Shown here: positions 1 to 6,503 of the stretch, one piece after another
How the letters are laid out: every line of letters begins with the position of its first letter
How positions within the stretch are numbered: position 1 is the first letter of the stretch
Assembly: GCA_900553675.1 (NCBI GenBank)
Contig: USEH01000017.1
Location: forward strand, 1-18,837
Direction of reading: 5' to 3'
Length of the DNA: 18,837 nt
Source: an uncultured Ruminococcus sp.
Lineage (GTDB): Bacteria > Bacillota > Clostridia > Oscillospirales > Ruminococcaceae
Notes under the pieces: model-generated
Told to the model about the DNA's origin: nothing
Database searches by the model: none
The model's input: the letters and a program-made list of their open reading frames with translations, nothing else
Translations under genes and position numbers: made by a program

Positions 1-513
1 ACTAAAAGCAGCTTGTACAACAAATCCACCTTCAACCATTTCAGTGGTATAAGAGTATTCATGTTCGATGGCGTCATAGGTTGTAAGAACTTCTTCACCA
101 TTTAATTTTGCGTAATCAAGATAATAAGTTTCATCTTGTGGTACAAATGTAAATGTAATTTCTGAACCAACTAGTGCAGATCCAACAGATGGAAGAATAT
201 ATCCTCCCACACTTGGTAAGATTGTATTAGACCAAGCTGTTTCACCTTGAGGACCAGTATCCCCTTTGTCCCCTTGAGGACCGGTTGCACCCGTATCGCC
301 TTTATCACCCTTATCTCCTTTTTCTCCTTGTTCGCCTTGAGGACCAGTTGCGCCCGTATCGCCTTTGTCTCCCTTATCCCCTTTTTCTCCTTGGATTCCT
401 TGTTCACCTTGAGGACCTTGAGGACCAGTTTCACCTTGAGCTCCAGCACAACTTGTTAATCCCAAGCCGAGTAGAAATAATAAACTATACGTAAGAATAT
501 TTTTCTTTTTCAT
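1..513 (-). CDS. Collagen-like (Gly-X-Y) lipoprotein, C-terminus beyond window
   Basis: The frame is open from an ATG at 513 to the window edge (171 codons, no stop). The first 22 residues are a lipoprotein signal: KKK, a hydrophobic stretch and lipobox LTSC with Cys22 as predicted lipidation site. Residues 24-90 are 23 uninterrupted Gly-X-Y triplets rich in GPQ, GEK, GDK and GAT, typical of bacterial collagen-like stalks. From about residue 105 the chain reads as a beta-rich domain resembling divergent InlB B-repeats (VGSEITF..., LDYAKLNGEEV, EGGFVVQAAF). A ribosome binding site GGAGAG lies 7-8 bases before the ATG. Predicted role is a surface stalk projecting a binding domain. The gene is visibly more AT-rich (GGT, CAA, GAA codons) than the GGC-rich genes further right, which hints at a separate origin. 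Identity of the C-terminal part cannot be known from this window. Confidence 0.85.
   Translation of the reverse strand, partial: MKKKNILTYSLLFLLGLGLTSCAGAQGETGPQGPQGEQGIQGEKGDKGDKGDTGATGPQGEQGEKGDKGDKGDTGATGPQGDKGDTGPQGETAWSNTILPSVGGYILPSVGSALVGSEITFTFVPQDETYYLDYAKLNGEEVLTTYDAIEHEYSYTTEMVEGGFVVQAAFS
271..390 (-). repeat. 63-bp direct repeat within collagen-like region
   Basis: The 19-residue segment GEKGDKGDKGDTGATGPQG occurs twice with a 21-residue (63-bp) period, at 390-334 and 327-271 on the minus strand, with silent differences such as GGC/GGT. It is a unit by which the stalk length could change through recombination or slippage. Confidence 0.8.
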
Positions 514-633
514 AAAATATCTCTCCAATCATTAATGCGTATTCGCCAAACAGATTTCGCGAACACGTCATCACAAATATTACCAATTCGCAATCAGTTT
601 GTAGTCAATCTGCTTATTTTTAGCGCAAAAATA

Positions 634-647
634 CCGGCTTACGCCGG
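634..647. terminator. Small GC hairpin, possible terminator-like element
   Basis: CCGGC (634-638) and GCCGG (643-647) form a 5-bp stem with a four-base loop. On the minus strand it is followed at once by TATTTTT, on the plus strand by AATAAATTTTT. Its place between two divergent genes is odd for a terminator, so it may be a leftover or an extragenic palindrome. Confidence 0.3.
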
Positions 648-770
648 AATAAATTTTTGGCTATCAGGTGGTTGTGAATTAGTTTTATTAATTATACCAC
701 TTAATTAAGAACATTGCAAGCACTTTTGTTTCAGTTTGCAAATATTAATCAAAACTTAATCTTAGTTTTG

Positions 771-799
771 TTGACAATATCGGAAAATTGTAATATACT
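771..799 (+). promoter_or_regulatory. Sigma-A promoter of the acyltransferase/ligase operon
   Basis: TTGACA at 771-776 and TATACT at 794-799 are separated by exactly 17 bases. Transcription should start near 806, giving a leader of about 53 bases before the GTG at 859. Confidence 0.85.
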
Positions 800-858
800 T
801 TAATGTGTTGCTTCATAAAAGATACATGATGATATAAATAGATGAAAGGAAGAAAAGT

Positions 859-1758
859 GTGAAAAAAGAAGAGAAAGAAATCAAAGAAAAGAAAAGGCGC
901 GGCGACAGAAAGGACGCCTGGTTGGTAAGAGGGCTTGACTCAATGCATTACATAATGCCCTACAATCTGCCCAAGCGAACCGACAACGAAGCCGTTCTTA
1001 CCGAAACCATAGACCTCACCGCGATTGAGGAGTATATTAAAAAGAAAAACGTTGATGGAATAGATTTTAAGTATACATTTTTCCACGTTATAGCGGCGGC
1101 GATAGCAAAGGTAATTGTTTTAAGACCCAGAATGAACTATTTCTATTCCGGCAACAAGCTGTGGGAGAAAAAAGAGGTCAGCCTGTCATTCGTTGTCAAA
1201 AAGCAGTTTACCGACAACGGCGAGGAGGCTTTGGCAACCGTTGTATGTCCGAGAGAAGGCGTATCTCCGCTTGAAAGCGTTCACGAGCAGGTGAAGAAGA
1301 TAGTCACCCACGTAAGAACCGAAAACAAGAACAACGAAATCGGCGACATTATGGATATCTTTCTTAAAATGCCGCACTGGATGATTAATCTTGTCTTTAA
1401 GATACTTCGCAAAATGGAGTTCCACGGAAAATATCCCACCACCCTTATGCGCGGCGACCCCTACTACTCCAGCTGCTTTATATCAAACTTAGGAAGCATT
1501 AAAATGCACGCGCAGTATCATCACCTTGCGGAATGGGGTACAAACTCCTTCTTTGTTATAATAGGCGAAAAGAAACCCACGCCGTTTTTTAAGGCTGACG
1601 GCAGCTACGAGGTTAAGGACGCTCTTGATCTGAGCATAACCATCGACGAGCGAATTGCAGACGGCTTATATTTTGCAAAGACCTTAAAGGTTGTAAAGGC
1701 TCTGCTTGCAAATCCCGAGCTGTTAGAGCTTCCGATTGAGACTCCTGTAGACATCTGA
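859..1758 (+). CDS. CAT/E2-fold acyltransferase-like protein with His-to-Glu change
   Basis: The protein has 299 residues starting at GTG, with AAAGGA eight bases upstream. A highly charged N-terminus (residues 1-18) precedes a fold resembling chloramphenicol acetyltransferase and the catalytic domain of 2-oxoacid dehydrogenase E2 acyltransferases. Supporting motifs are SNLGSIKMHA followed by HHLAEWGTNSFFVIIG, and a C-terminal LSITIDERIADG followed by a helix ending LANPELLE. In E2 enzymes this last motif is DHRxxDG and its His is the catalytic base. Here it reads D263-E264-R265-I-A-D-G, so that His is replaced by Glu, while the Asp and Gly positions remain. There is no lipoyl or peripheral-subunit-binding domain, so it is not a normal E2 subunit. 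It is the first gene of an operon with an AMP-forming ligase 44 bases downstream, which suggests work on an acyl group activated by that ligase. Substrate and activity are unknown. Confidence 0.8.
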   Translation: MKKEEKEIKEKKRRGDRKDAWLVRGLDSMHYIMPYNLPKRTDNEAVLTETIDLTAIEEYIKKKNVDGIDFKYTFFHVIAAAIAKVIVLRPRMNYFYSGNKLWEKKEVSLSFVVKKQFTDNGEEALATVVCPREGVSPLESVHEQVKKIVTHVRTENKNNEIGDIMDIFLKMPHWMINLVFKILRKMEFHGKYPTTLMRGDPYYSSCFISNLGSIKMHAQYHHLAEWGTNSFFVIIGEKKPTPFFKADGSYEVKDALDLSITIDERIADGLYFAKTLKVVKALLANPELLELPIETPVDI

Positions 1759-1802
1759 AAGATATGCACAAAATTTAAAATCACGAAAGGAATATAAATA
1801 CA

Positions 1803-3539
1803 ATGGCTTTTGAGGTTAAAGCGCCATGGCTAAAAAATTATGGCGACGTTAAATTCAATCTTGATTATTTTGAAGGCTCGATGTGGGAGGCTGTGCGGAA
1901 CATCGCCCACAGATACCCCAATTACATCGCGTTCGACTTTATGGGAAGCACCACAACCTATGCCAAGTTTGAGCAGGAGGTTTACGTTTGTGCAAAGGCT
2001 CTGCGCGCTATAGGCGTAAAGCCGGGCGACAGGGTTACAATATGCATGCCCAACTGTCCGCAGACGGTTATTATGTTCTACGCCGTAAACCTTATGGGCG
2101 GCATTGCAAACATGATCCACCCGCTTTCCAGTGAAAATGAAATCGAGTTCTTTATAAACCACTCCAAGAGCGTCTGCGCGCTTACTATGGATATGTTCTA
2201 CGGCAAATTTGAGGCGATAAGAAAGAATCTTAAAGCCCTTAAAACCCTTGTTATAGCTCGTATTCCGGACGCTTTGAGCGTTCCCATGAAGGCGGGATAC
2301 GCTTTAACTCAGGGAAGAAAGGTCGCAAAAATCCCCGCGGACGCGCCGATTCTGCGCTGGAACGAATTTATTAAAAAGGGCAAAGCCTACATTGGAGAAT
2401 ACATGGCTACCGTAAAGCGCGAGGATCCGGCTGTAATCCTTTACAGCGGCGGAACCACCGGCACCACCAAGGGCATACTTTTGTCAAACCTCAACTTCAA
2501 TGCCCTTAAGGAGCAGATAATAGCCACCAACCCGATTTTCAAGCCGGGCGACAAAATGCTTGCCGTTATGCCGATGTTCCACGGCTTCGGCTTGGGCGTT
2601 ACCATTCACTCGATGCTTGCAAACGGAGGCAGGTGCATACTTGTCCCCCGCTTTACTGCGGAAACCTATGCTAAAGACATTGTAAAGCACCGCTGCAACT
2701 TTATTGCGGGCGTTCCCACGCTTTATGAGGCTCTTTTACGTCAGCCGAGGATGGCGGGCGCAGATTTAAGCTGTCTTAAAGGCGTGTTCTCGGGCGGAGA
2801 TTCGCTGTCGGTCGAGCTTAAAAAGCGGTTCGACGCTTTCCTTGCCGAGCATAACGCTTCCATTCAGGTGCGTGAGGGCTACGGAACCACCGAGTGCGTT
2901 ACCGCAAGCTGTCTGACGCCGCTGCACCTTCAAAAAGAAGGCTCTATCGGTCAGCCTTTCCCCGATACATACTACAAGATTGTTGACGTTGGAACCAACA
3001 TTGAGGTTCCCTACGGCACCGAGGGCGAGATTTGCATTTCCGGTCCTTCGGTAATGTTGGGATATCTCGACCAGCCTGAGGAGACTGCCAACACCCTGCG
3101 CGTCCACGGCGACGGCAGAGTATGGCTCCACACCGGCGACCTTGGCACCATGGACGAGGACGGCTTTATCTACTTCAAGCAAAGACTTAAGAGAATGATT
3201 GTAACCAGTGGCTACAACGTTTATCCATCACAAATTGAGAACATCTTAGACGGCTTTGAGTCGGTTCAGATGAGCTGCGTTATTGGCGTACCCGACCCCT
3301 ACAAGGTTCAGAAGGTAAAGGCGTTTGTAATGCTTAAGCCGGGATATGAGCCTAATGAGGAGACCAAGCAGAACATTTTAGCTTACTGCAAGAAAAACAT
3401 TGCAAAATACGCTATGCCCTACGACATCGAGTTCCGCGAGTCGCTGCCCAAGACTCTTGTCGGAAAGGTTGCCTACAGAGTTCTGGAGGAAGAAGAGCTT
3501 GCAAAGATGGCTGCCGAAAAGGAGACTGTTACGGTCTGA
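1803..3539 (+). CDS. AMP-forming acyl-CoA ligase (class I adenylate-forming enzyme)
   Basis: This 578-residue protein has the full set of adenylate-forming motifs: the P-loop SGGTTGTTKG (residues 215-224), YGTTE (360-364), TGD (444-446), the hinge GYNVYPSQIE, and the C-terminal LVGK whose Lys555 is the expected adenylation lysine. Family members activate a carboxylic acid with ATP to an acyl-AMP and pass it to CoA or another thiol. Length and order of motifs fit fatty-acyl or aryl-CoA ligases and no carrier domain is attached. The start is ATG with AAAGG about 12 bases upstream. The gene follows the acyltransferase-like gene by 44 bases with no terminator between, so the two are probably co-transcribed, and a strong hairpin follows the stop codon. 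The substrate cannot be told from sequence alone. Confidence 0.93.
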   Translation: MAFEVKAPWLKNYGDVKFNLDYFEGSMWEAVRNIAHRYPNYIAFDFMGSTTTYAKFEQEVYVCAKALRAIGVKPGDRVTICMPNCPQTVIMFYAVNLMGGIANMIHPLSSENEIEFFINHSKSVCALTMDMFYGKFEAIRKNLKALKTLVIARIPDALSVPMKAGYALTQGRKVAKIPADAPILRWNEFIKKGKAYIGEYMATVKREDPAVILYSGGTTGTTKGILLSNLNFNALKEQIIATNPIFKPGDKMLAVMPMFHGFGLGVTIHSMLANGGRCILVPRFTAETYAKDIVKHRCNFIAGVPTLYEALLRQPRMAGADLSCLKGVFSGGDSLSVELKKRFDAFLAEHNASIQVREGYGTTECVTASCLTPLHLQKEGSIGQPFPDTYYKIVDVGTNIEVPYGTEGEICISGPSVMLGYLDQPEETANTLRVHGDGRVWLHTGDLGTMDEDGFIYFKQRLKRMIVTSGYNVYPSQIENILDGFESVQMSCVIGVPDPYKVQKVKAFVMLKPGYEPNEETKQNILAYCKKNIAKYAMPYDIEFRESLPKTLVGKVAYRVLEEEELAKMAAEKETVTV

Positions 3540-3560
3540 GCATAAATCTATATACGAAAA

Positions 3561-3595
3561 ACCGCATTCGGGATTGAACCGAGTGCGGTATTTTT
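3561..3595. terminator. Bidirectional intrinsic terminator between convergent operons
   Basis: ACCGCA-T-TCGG (3561-3571) pairs with CCGA-G-TGCGGT (3579-3589), an 11-bp stem with one G-U pair and a 7-base loop. TATTTTTAT follows on the plus strand and GGTTTTTCG on the minus strand, so it can serve both the ligase operon and the convergent binding-protein operon. Confidence 0.9.
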
Positions 3596-3598
3596 ATA

Positions 3599-4597
3599 TT
3601 AATTTATTCTGACATATCCGGTCTTCTCGATAATCTCCTGACCCTCGTAGGATAGAATCCAATCAATTAATTTTTGGACGTTTTCATTGTCGTTATCGGC
3701 GCGGTATATCGCATAAAACTTCGCTATTATCGGGTATGAGCCGTTTTGGATGTTCTCAGCACTTGGGTACACGCCGTTTAAGGAGAGCATTTTTACTGAC
3801 TTATTGCCGACTATTCCATCCATATAATACCTGAACGAAAAGCCGATGGAAGCACCGGTTATAGCAAGAGGAGATTTCGGTGCGATTTTAGCGTCCCCCA
3901 TAAAGGAGTCCATCGCGGACTGGCTTCCGCTGCCTTTCAGTCGGGACACAGGATTGATAACGCGATTCGCCCCGCCGAGCTGCGACCAGTTGATGTATTC
4001 ACCTGCATAGATTCCGCGAATTTCATCGGCAGTGAGATTATCTATGGGGTTATTCTCGTTGACAAAGAACACAAACCCCTCTAAGCCTATGGGGACATAG
4101 ACAAGCTCGACTCCCTTCTCTTGGGCATACTGCTTTTGCTCGTCTGATGGAGCGGCGCAGAAGAGGATATCGGTTGTGCCGTCAACTATCGCCTGATAGC
4201 CGCGGACGGTGTTTTTATACTGCATTTTGCTGTCCGGCGCGAAATTCTCGCCATAGAAATTATCGTCTGAGAACTCACCGCCCTCAAAGGTCACCGAGCC
4301 TTTGGGGTACACATTATCGATAATCGAGGCGTAAACCGGAACAAGCGCAGCCGCGCCGTCAAGTACCGGCAGGTCGCCTTCAAGCTTTAAGGTTGACTCG
4401 ATACGCGCAAGCTCGGATTCGGGCTGATGTGGCAGGTATTTGCCCACGTCAATCATCTTTGCCTGATTTGCACCGCTGAAATTGTTGGAAAGGCGGCTTG
4501 TCAGCAGCATATACATGCTTAAATTGAAAAGCGCGAACACTGCCACTATCAGCACTATCGCAAGGATTTGCTTTGGGGTCTTAGAGCGTATCAGCAT
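3599..4597 (-). CDS. PstS-like substrate-binding protein with N-terminal membrane anchor
   Basis: This 332-residue protein has a single hydrophobic segment at residues about 11-33 and no lipobox Cys, so it is probably held by an uncleaved anchor with the binding domain outside. The rest resembles the PstS/PBP-like-2 family: LDGAAALVPVYASI near the start of the domain, DILFCAAPSDEQ, GLEGFVFFVNENNPI, LTADEIRGIYAGEYINWSQLGG, and R219-x2-GSGS (222-225), the anion-binding loop of this family. Phosphate or another oxyanion is the natural guess. No PstC, PstA or PstB gene is present, so it may be a sensor or recruited binding protein rather than part of a local transporter. AAGGGAG lies 10 bases before the ATG, inside the end of the 46-residue upstream gene, suggesting translational coupling. 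It is the last gene of its operon. Confidence 0.85.
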   Translation of the reverse strand: MLIRSKTPKQILAIVLIVAVFALFNLSMYMLLTSRLSNNFSGANQAKMIDVGKYLPHQPESELARIESTLKLEGDLPVLDGAAALVPVYASIIDNVYPKGSVTFEGGEFSDDNFYGENFAPDSKMQYKNTVRGYQAIVDGTTDILFCAAPSDEQKQYAQEKGVELVYVPIGLEGFVFFVNENNPIDNLTADEIRGIYAGEYINWSQLGGANRVINPVSRLKGSGSQSAMDSFMGDAKIAPKSPLAITGASIGFSFRYYMDGIVGNKSVKMLSLNGVYPSAENIQNGSYPIIAKFYAIYRADNDNENVQKLIDWILSYEGQEIIEKTGYVRIN

Positions 4598-4598
4598 A

Positions 4599-4739
4599 TT
4601 ACCACAGCTCCCTTGCTATAAATTCAATTATGGAGCAGTGCTGATAGGCGTATATCGCATAGATAAAATGCGCAACGGTCAGCAGCACGCATATCGCGAG
4701 AACTGCACACAGAATTATTGAAAAGGTACGGTCTTTCAT
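4599..4739 (-). CDS. Small membrane protein, 46 residues
   Basis: The frame runs from an ATG at 4739 to a TAA at 4601-4599. It is preceded by a strong GAGGAG ribosome binding site seven bases away, and its stop lies one base before the start codon of the PstS-like gene. The product begins MKDRTFS, has one hydrophobic segment at about residues 6-30 and ends YQHCSIIEFIARELW. No family is recognised. Tight packing between two membrane-protein genes, its own strong binding site and the plausible single-TM topology support a real gene, perhaps a small partner of the neighbouring binding protein. Confidence 0.7.
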   Translation of the reverse strand: MKDRTFSIILCAVLAICVLLTVAHFIYAIYAYQHCSIIEFIARELW

Positions 4740-4761
4740 GTCGGTCTCCTCACATAATAAT

Positions 4762-5013
4762 TCACATATAAGCGATAACCATAAATATCAGCGCGATATA
4801 TCCGATAACAACGAGCAGCAGAACGCCCATTATCACCGATGAGACTATCAGCAGGATTAAACGCTTTTTTATCTCGGCAGGCGGGAATGTCTGCGGAATT
4901 TTTTTGTTTCCGGATATTGCCGAGCAGTAGCGGTAAAGGCTGATTCCGAAAAACAGAATCGCCGCTATTGGAAGTGCAAAGAAAAGGAAGTCATAAATGA
5001 ATACGCCGAACAT
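4762..5013 (-). CDS. Hypothetical two-TM membrane protein, 83 residues
   Basis: The protein has two hydrophobic segments (about residues 4-28 and 50-82) joined by a basic, polar loop containing NKKIPQTFPPAEIKKR. AAGGAG lies eight bases before the ATG. It sits 29 bases after the zinc-ribbon gene and 22 bases before the 46-residue gene in one operon. No family is recognised. The loop composition places it on the cytoplasmic side with both termini outside, by the positive-inside rule. Confidence 0.75.
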   Translation of the reverse strand: MFGVFIYDFLFFALPIAAILFFGISLYRYCSAISGNKKIPQTFPPAEIKKRLILLIVSSVIMGVLLLVVIGYIALIFMVIAYM

Positions 5014-5042
5014 AGTATTTCTCCTTAATATAAGACTGCCAA

Positions 5043-5639
5043 TCAGTTGACAAACAGCGCGCTGCGCCTGTCGAAATATACCTTATTCAGATATACAAGC
5101 AGCGCTCCCATGGCGATATCCATAATAATTCCCATTACCGAAAATCCGGCTTCGTGCCATGTTTTTCCGGTATTTAGTACTATGAGGTATGCCGAAGCTA
5201 TGGACATGACAATGCTGATTACGGTATTTATTACATACATCATCATAATAAGCTTAGGACCTGTTTTCATCTTCTTTGCAAGGCAGTACCATGTCATCAG
5301 CACATACGCCGCATACATTATGCTGACGATTCCGTAGACGGTGAAAAGCGGCTTAAGACCATCAAATTCGGCATATGCTTCATTCGCATTCCAGCCGAAA
5401 AAGCTGAAAAGGTTACCTGTCAGGCAGTCAAGTCCCGAAATAAAGGACAGAATAGCCGACGCAAGCAGCGCAAAGTAAATTAAAAACTTATACCATTTCA
5501 TGGGCAGAGCCATCTGTGCGGTTTTATCGCTGACGTCGCTATCCATCAGCGCGCTTCCGCAATTGGTGCAGAATTTCTGGCTGTCGTCGGTTATCGGGAA
5601 GCCGCAGCTGTGACAGTATCTGTAATTTTCATCGGGCAT
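5043..5639 (-). CDS. Zinc-ribbon membrane protein, four TM segments
   Basis: The 198-residue protein opens with a zinc ribbon whose four cysteines are C9, C12, C24 and C27 (CHSCG and CTNCG). Four hydrophobic segments follow at about residues 50-70, 97-119, 126-150 and 162-184. An upstream in-frame ATG at 5720 was rejected. The ATG at 5639 has an AGGAGG site eight bases upstream and lies about 24-30 bases after a perfect sigma-A promoter, whereas 5720 lies upstream of that promoter. Zinc-ribbon plus multi-TM proteins are common and mostly uncharacterised in Clostridia; a regulatory or assembly role is possible. It is the first gene of the operon that ends in the PstS-like protein. Confidence 0.85.
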   Translation of the reverse strand: MPDENYRYCHSCGFPITDDSQKFCTNCGSALMDSDVSDKTAQMALPMKWYKFLIYFALLASAILSFISGLDCLTGNLFSFFGWNANEAYAEFDGLKPLFTVYGIVSIMYAAYVLMTWYCLAKKMKTGPKLIMMMYVINTVISIVMSIASAYLIVLNTGKTWHEAGFSVMGIIMDIAMGALLVYLNKVYFDRRSALFVN

Positions 5640-5669
5640 ATAGCATCCTCCTGCAAGTTTATTATTAAG

Positions 5670-5698
5670 ATTATAGCACATACTATTTAGGCTGTCAA
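5670..5698 (-). promoter_or_regulatory. Consensus sigma-A promoter of the zinc-ribbon/PstS-like operon
   Basis: On the minus strand TTGACA (5698-5693) and TATAAT (5675-5670) are separated by exactly 17 bases, a perfect match to the consensus. It drives the four genes between 5639 and 3599 and decides the start of the first one. Confidence 0.93.
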
Positions 5699-5725
5699 TT
5701 GGAGGGCGACCCTGCCACATCTAAA

Positions 5726-5763
5726 TAAAGCCGGAGAAAAACTGGCGTTCATCTTCGGCTTTA
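5726..5763 (-). terminator. Intrinsic terminator of the lipoprotein/ABC operon
   Basis: TAAAGCCGGAG (5726-5736) pairs with CTTCGGCTTTA (5753-5763) in an 11-bp stem with one G-U pair and a 16-base loop. The minus-strand continuation is TTTAG, giving a TTTATTT tract over the outer stem and tail. It lies 14 bases after the stop of the 210-residue gene, the last one of the long minus-strand unit. Confidence 0.8.
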
Positions 5764-5776
5764 GTATTTATATACT

Positions 5777-6409
5777 TCAACTTAACAGCGATCGAAACAA
5801 ATCGCAATCGCGGAATGCGTTAAACTGAGGTTGGTTCATGAAATCGCTTAAATCCTGCATAACTGTTGAGCCTTCATTTCCGAGCCATTCGCGCGTGTCC
5901 TCCTCGATACGTTCGAACCACGGCGCGGTGTATCTATAAACACCCGGCTTTGAAAAAGCTGCGCTGTCATATGCTTGGGCGTACTTTTTCATCTCGCTCA
6001 GCAGATTCAAAACAGTCTGGGTATCGGCAGTGGGATTCTGTTCGAGAAGGCGGTTGATCTCCCTTTTCACCGCAAAATACAGGTTCAGATTAAATTCAAG
6101 CAGGTTGTCATCCGGAAACATAACGCCTCCGATTTTTCGCATTACATCGGTGAAAATATCGGGCATCAGGGAAAGATCCCAAAGGATTCCTTCAACATGG
6201 CTCATAATCCGCTTCTGACGGAAAAGAATCAGCTCGTCGCCGTCAAGAATATTCTCCATTACATTCTCGCGGGTAATCTTTCCTTTTTCGGGGAGCATTT
6301 CGGCATATTTCTTTGCTTCCTCACTGCGACCCCGCCATCCAAGAAACTGAGTTATGCCCTGTATGACGTTTCCTCTGACGATACCGTACTTGCAGTTTTT
6401 TATACTCAT
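5777..6409 (-). CDS. Orphan hypothetical protein, 210 residues
   Basis: No domain, signal peptide or TM segment is recognised. Composition is that of a soluble, largely helical protein rich in Glu, Arg, Leu and Phe, with segments such as ENILDGDELILFRQKRIM and FNLNLYFAVKREINRLLEQ. The ATG at 6409 is chosen because an in-frame TAA lies three codons upstream, yet there is no Shine-Dalgarno sequence in front of it (preceding bases TTTTTAATCGAAA), so translation may be weak, leaderless or initiated in an unusual way. It follows the ABC permease by 94 bases with no terminator between and is followed by one, so it may be the tail gene of the lipoprotein/ABC unit. A plus-strand frame overlapping it looks like a shadow. 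Confidence 0.65.
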   Translation of the reverse strand: MSIKNCKYGIVRGNVIQGITQFLGWRGRSEEAKKYAEMLPEKGKITRENVMENILDGDELILFRQKRIMSHVEGILWDLSLMPDIFTDVMRKIGGVMFPDDNLLEFNLNLYFAVKREINRLLEQNPTADTQTVLNLLSEMKKYAQAYDSAAFSKPGVYRYTAPWFERIEEDTREWLGNEGSTVMQDLSDFMNQPQFNAFRDCDLFRSLLS

Positions 6410-6503
6410 TTTCGATTAAAAAGTATCTGCAAAAACTATCATATTGCGGTTATACGCCAATTTTTGGTATCGTTTCAGACAGGAAATAGTCCTAACACCA
6501 AGC

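Larger units (their letters stand above)
514..858. other. AT-rich divergent intergenic region
   Basis: No credible gene is visible here. The region separates a minus-strand lipoprotein gene from a plus-strand operon. It holds a small CCGGC/GCCGG hairpin, a consensus promoter for the right-hand operon at 771-799, and a 7-bp inverted repeat (CAAAACT at 750-756, AGTTTTG at 764-770) directly upstream of that promoter's -35, which could be an operator but may be chance in AT-rich DNA. For the lipoprotein gene only a poor promoter is visible (TTGACT and TAATAT on the minus strand, 20-base spacer). Confidence 0.6.

Noticed and set aside
171..459. Other frames and a repeat pattern over the collagen-like region that could suggest a CRISPR-like array
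   Set aside because: The repeats are Gly-X-Y codon periodicity of one lipoprotein gene, with no constant spacers.
842..862. Six-codon frame ATG...TGA overlapping the GTG start of the acyltransferase-like gene
   Set aside because: Too short and not preceded by a good binding site; likely chance.
5640..5720. N-terminal extension of the zinc-ribbon protein from an ATG at 5720
   Set aside because: It would start upstream of a perfect promoter and lacks a binding site; the ATG at 5639 has AGGAGG.
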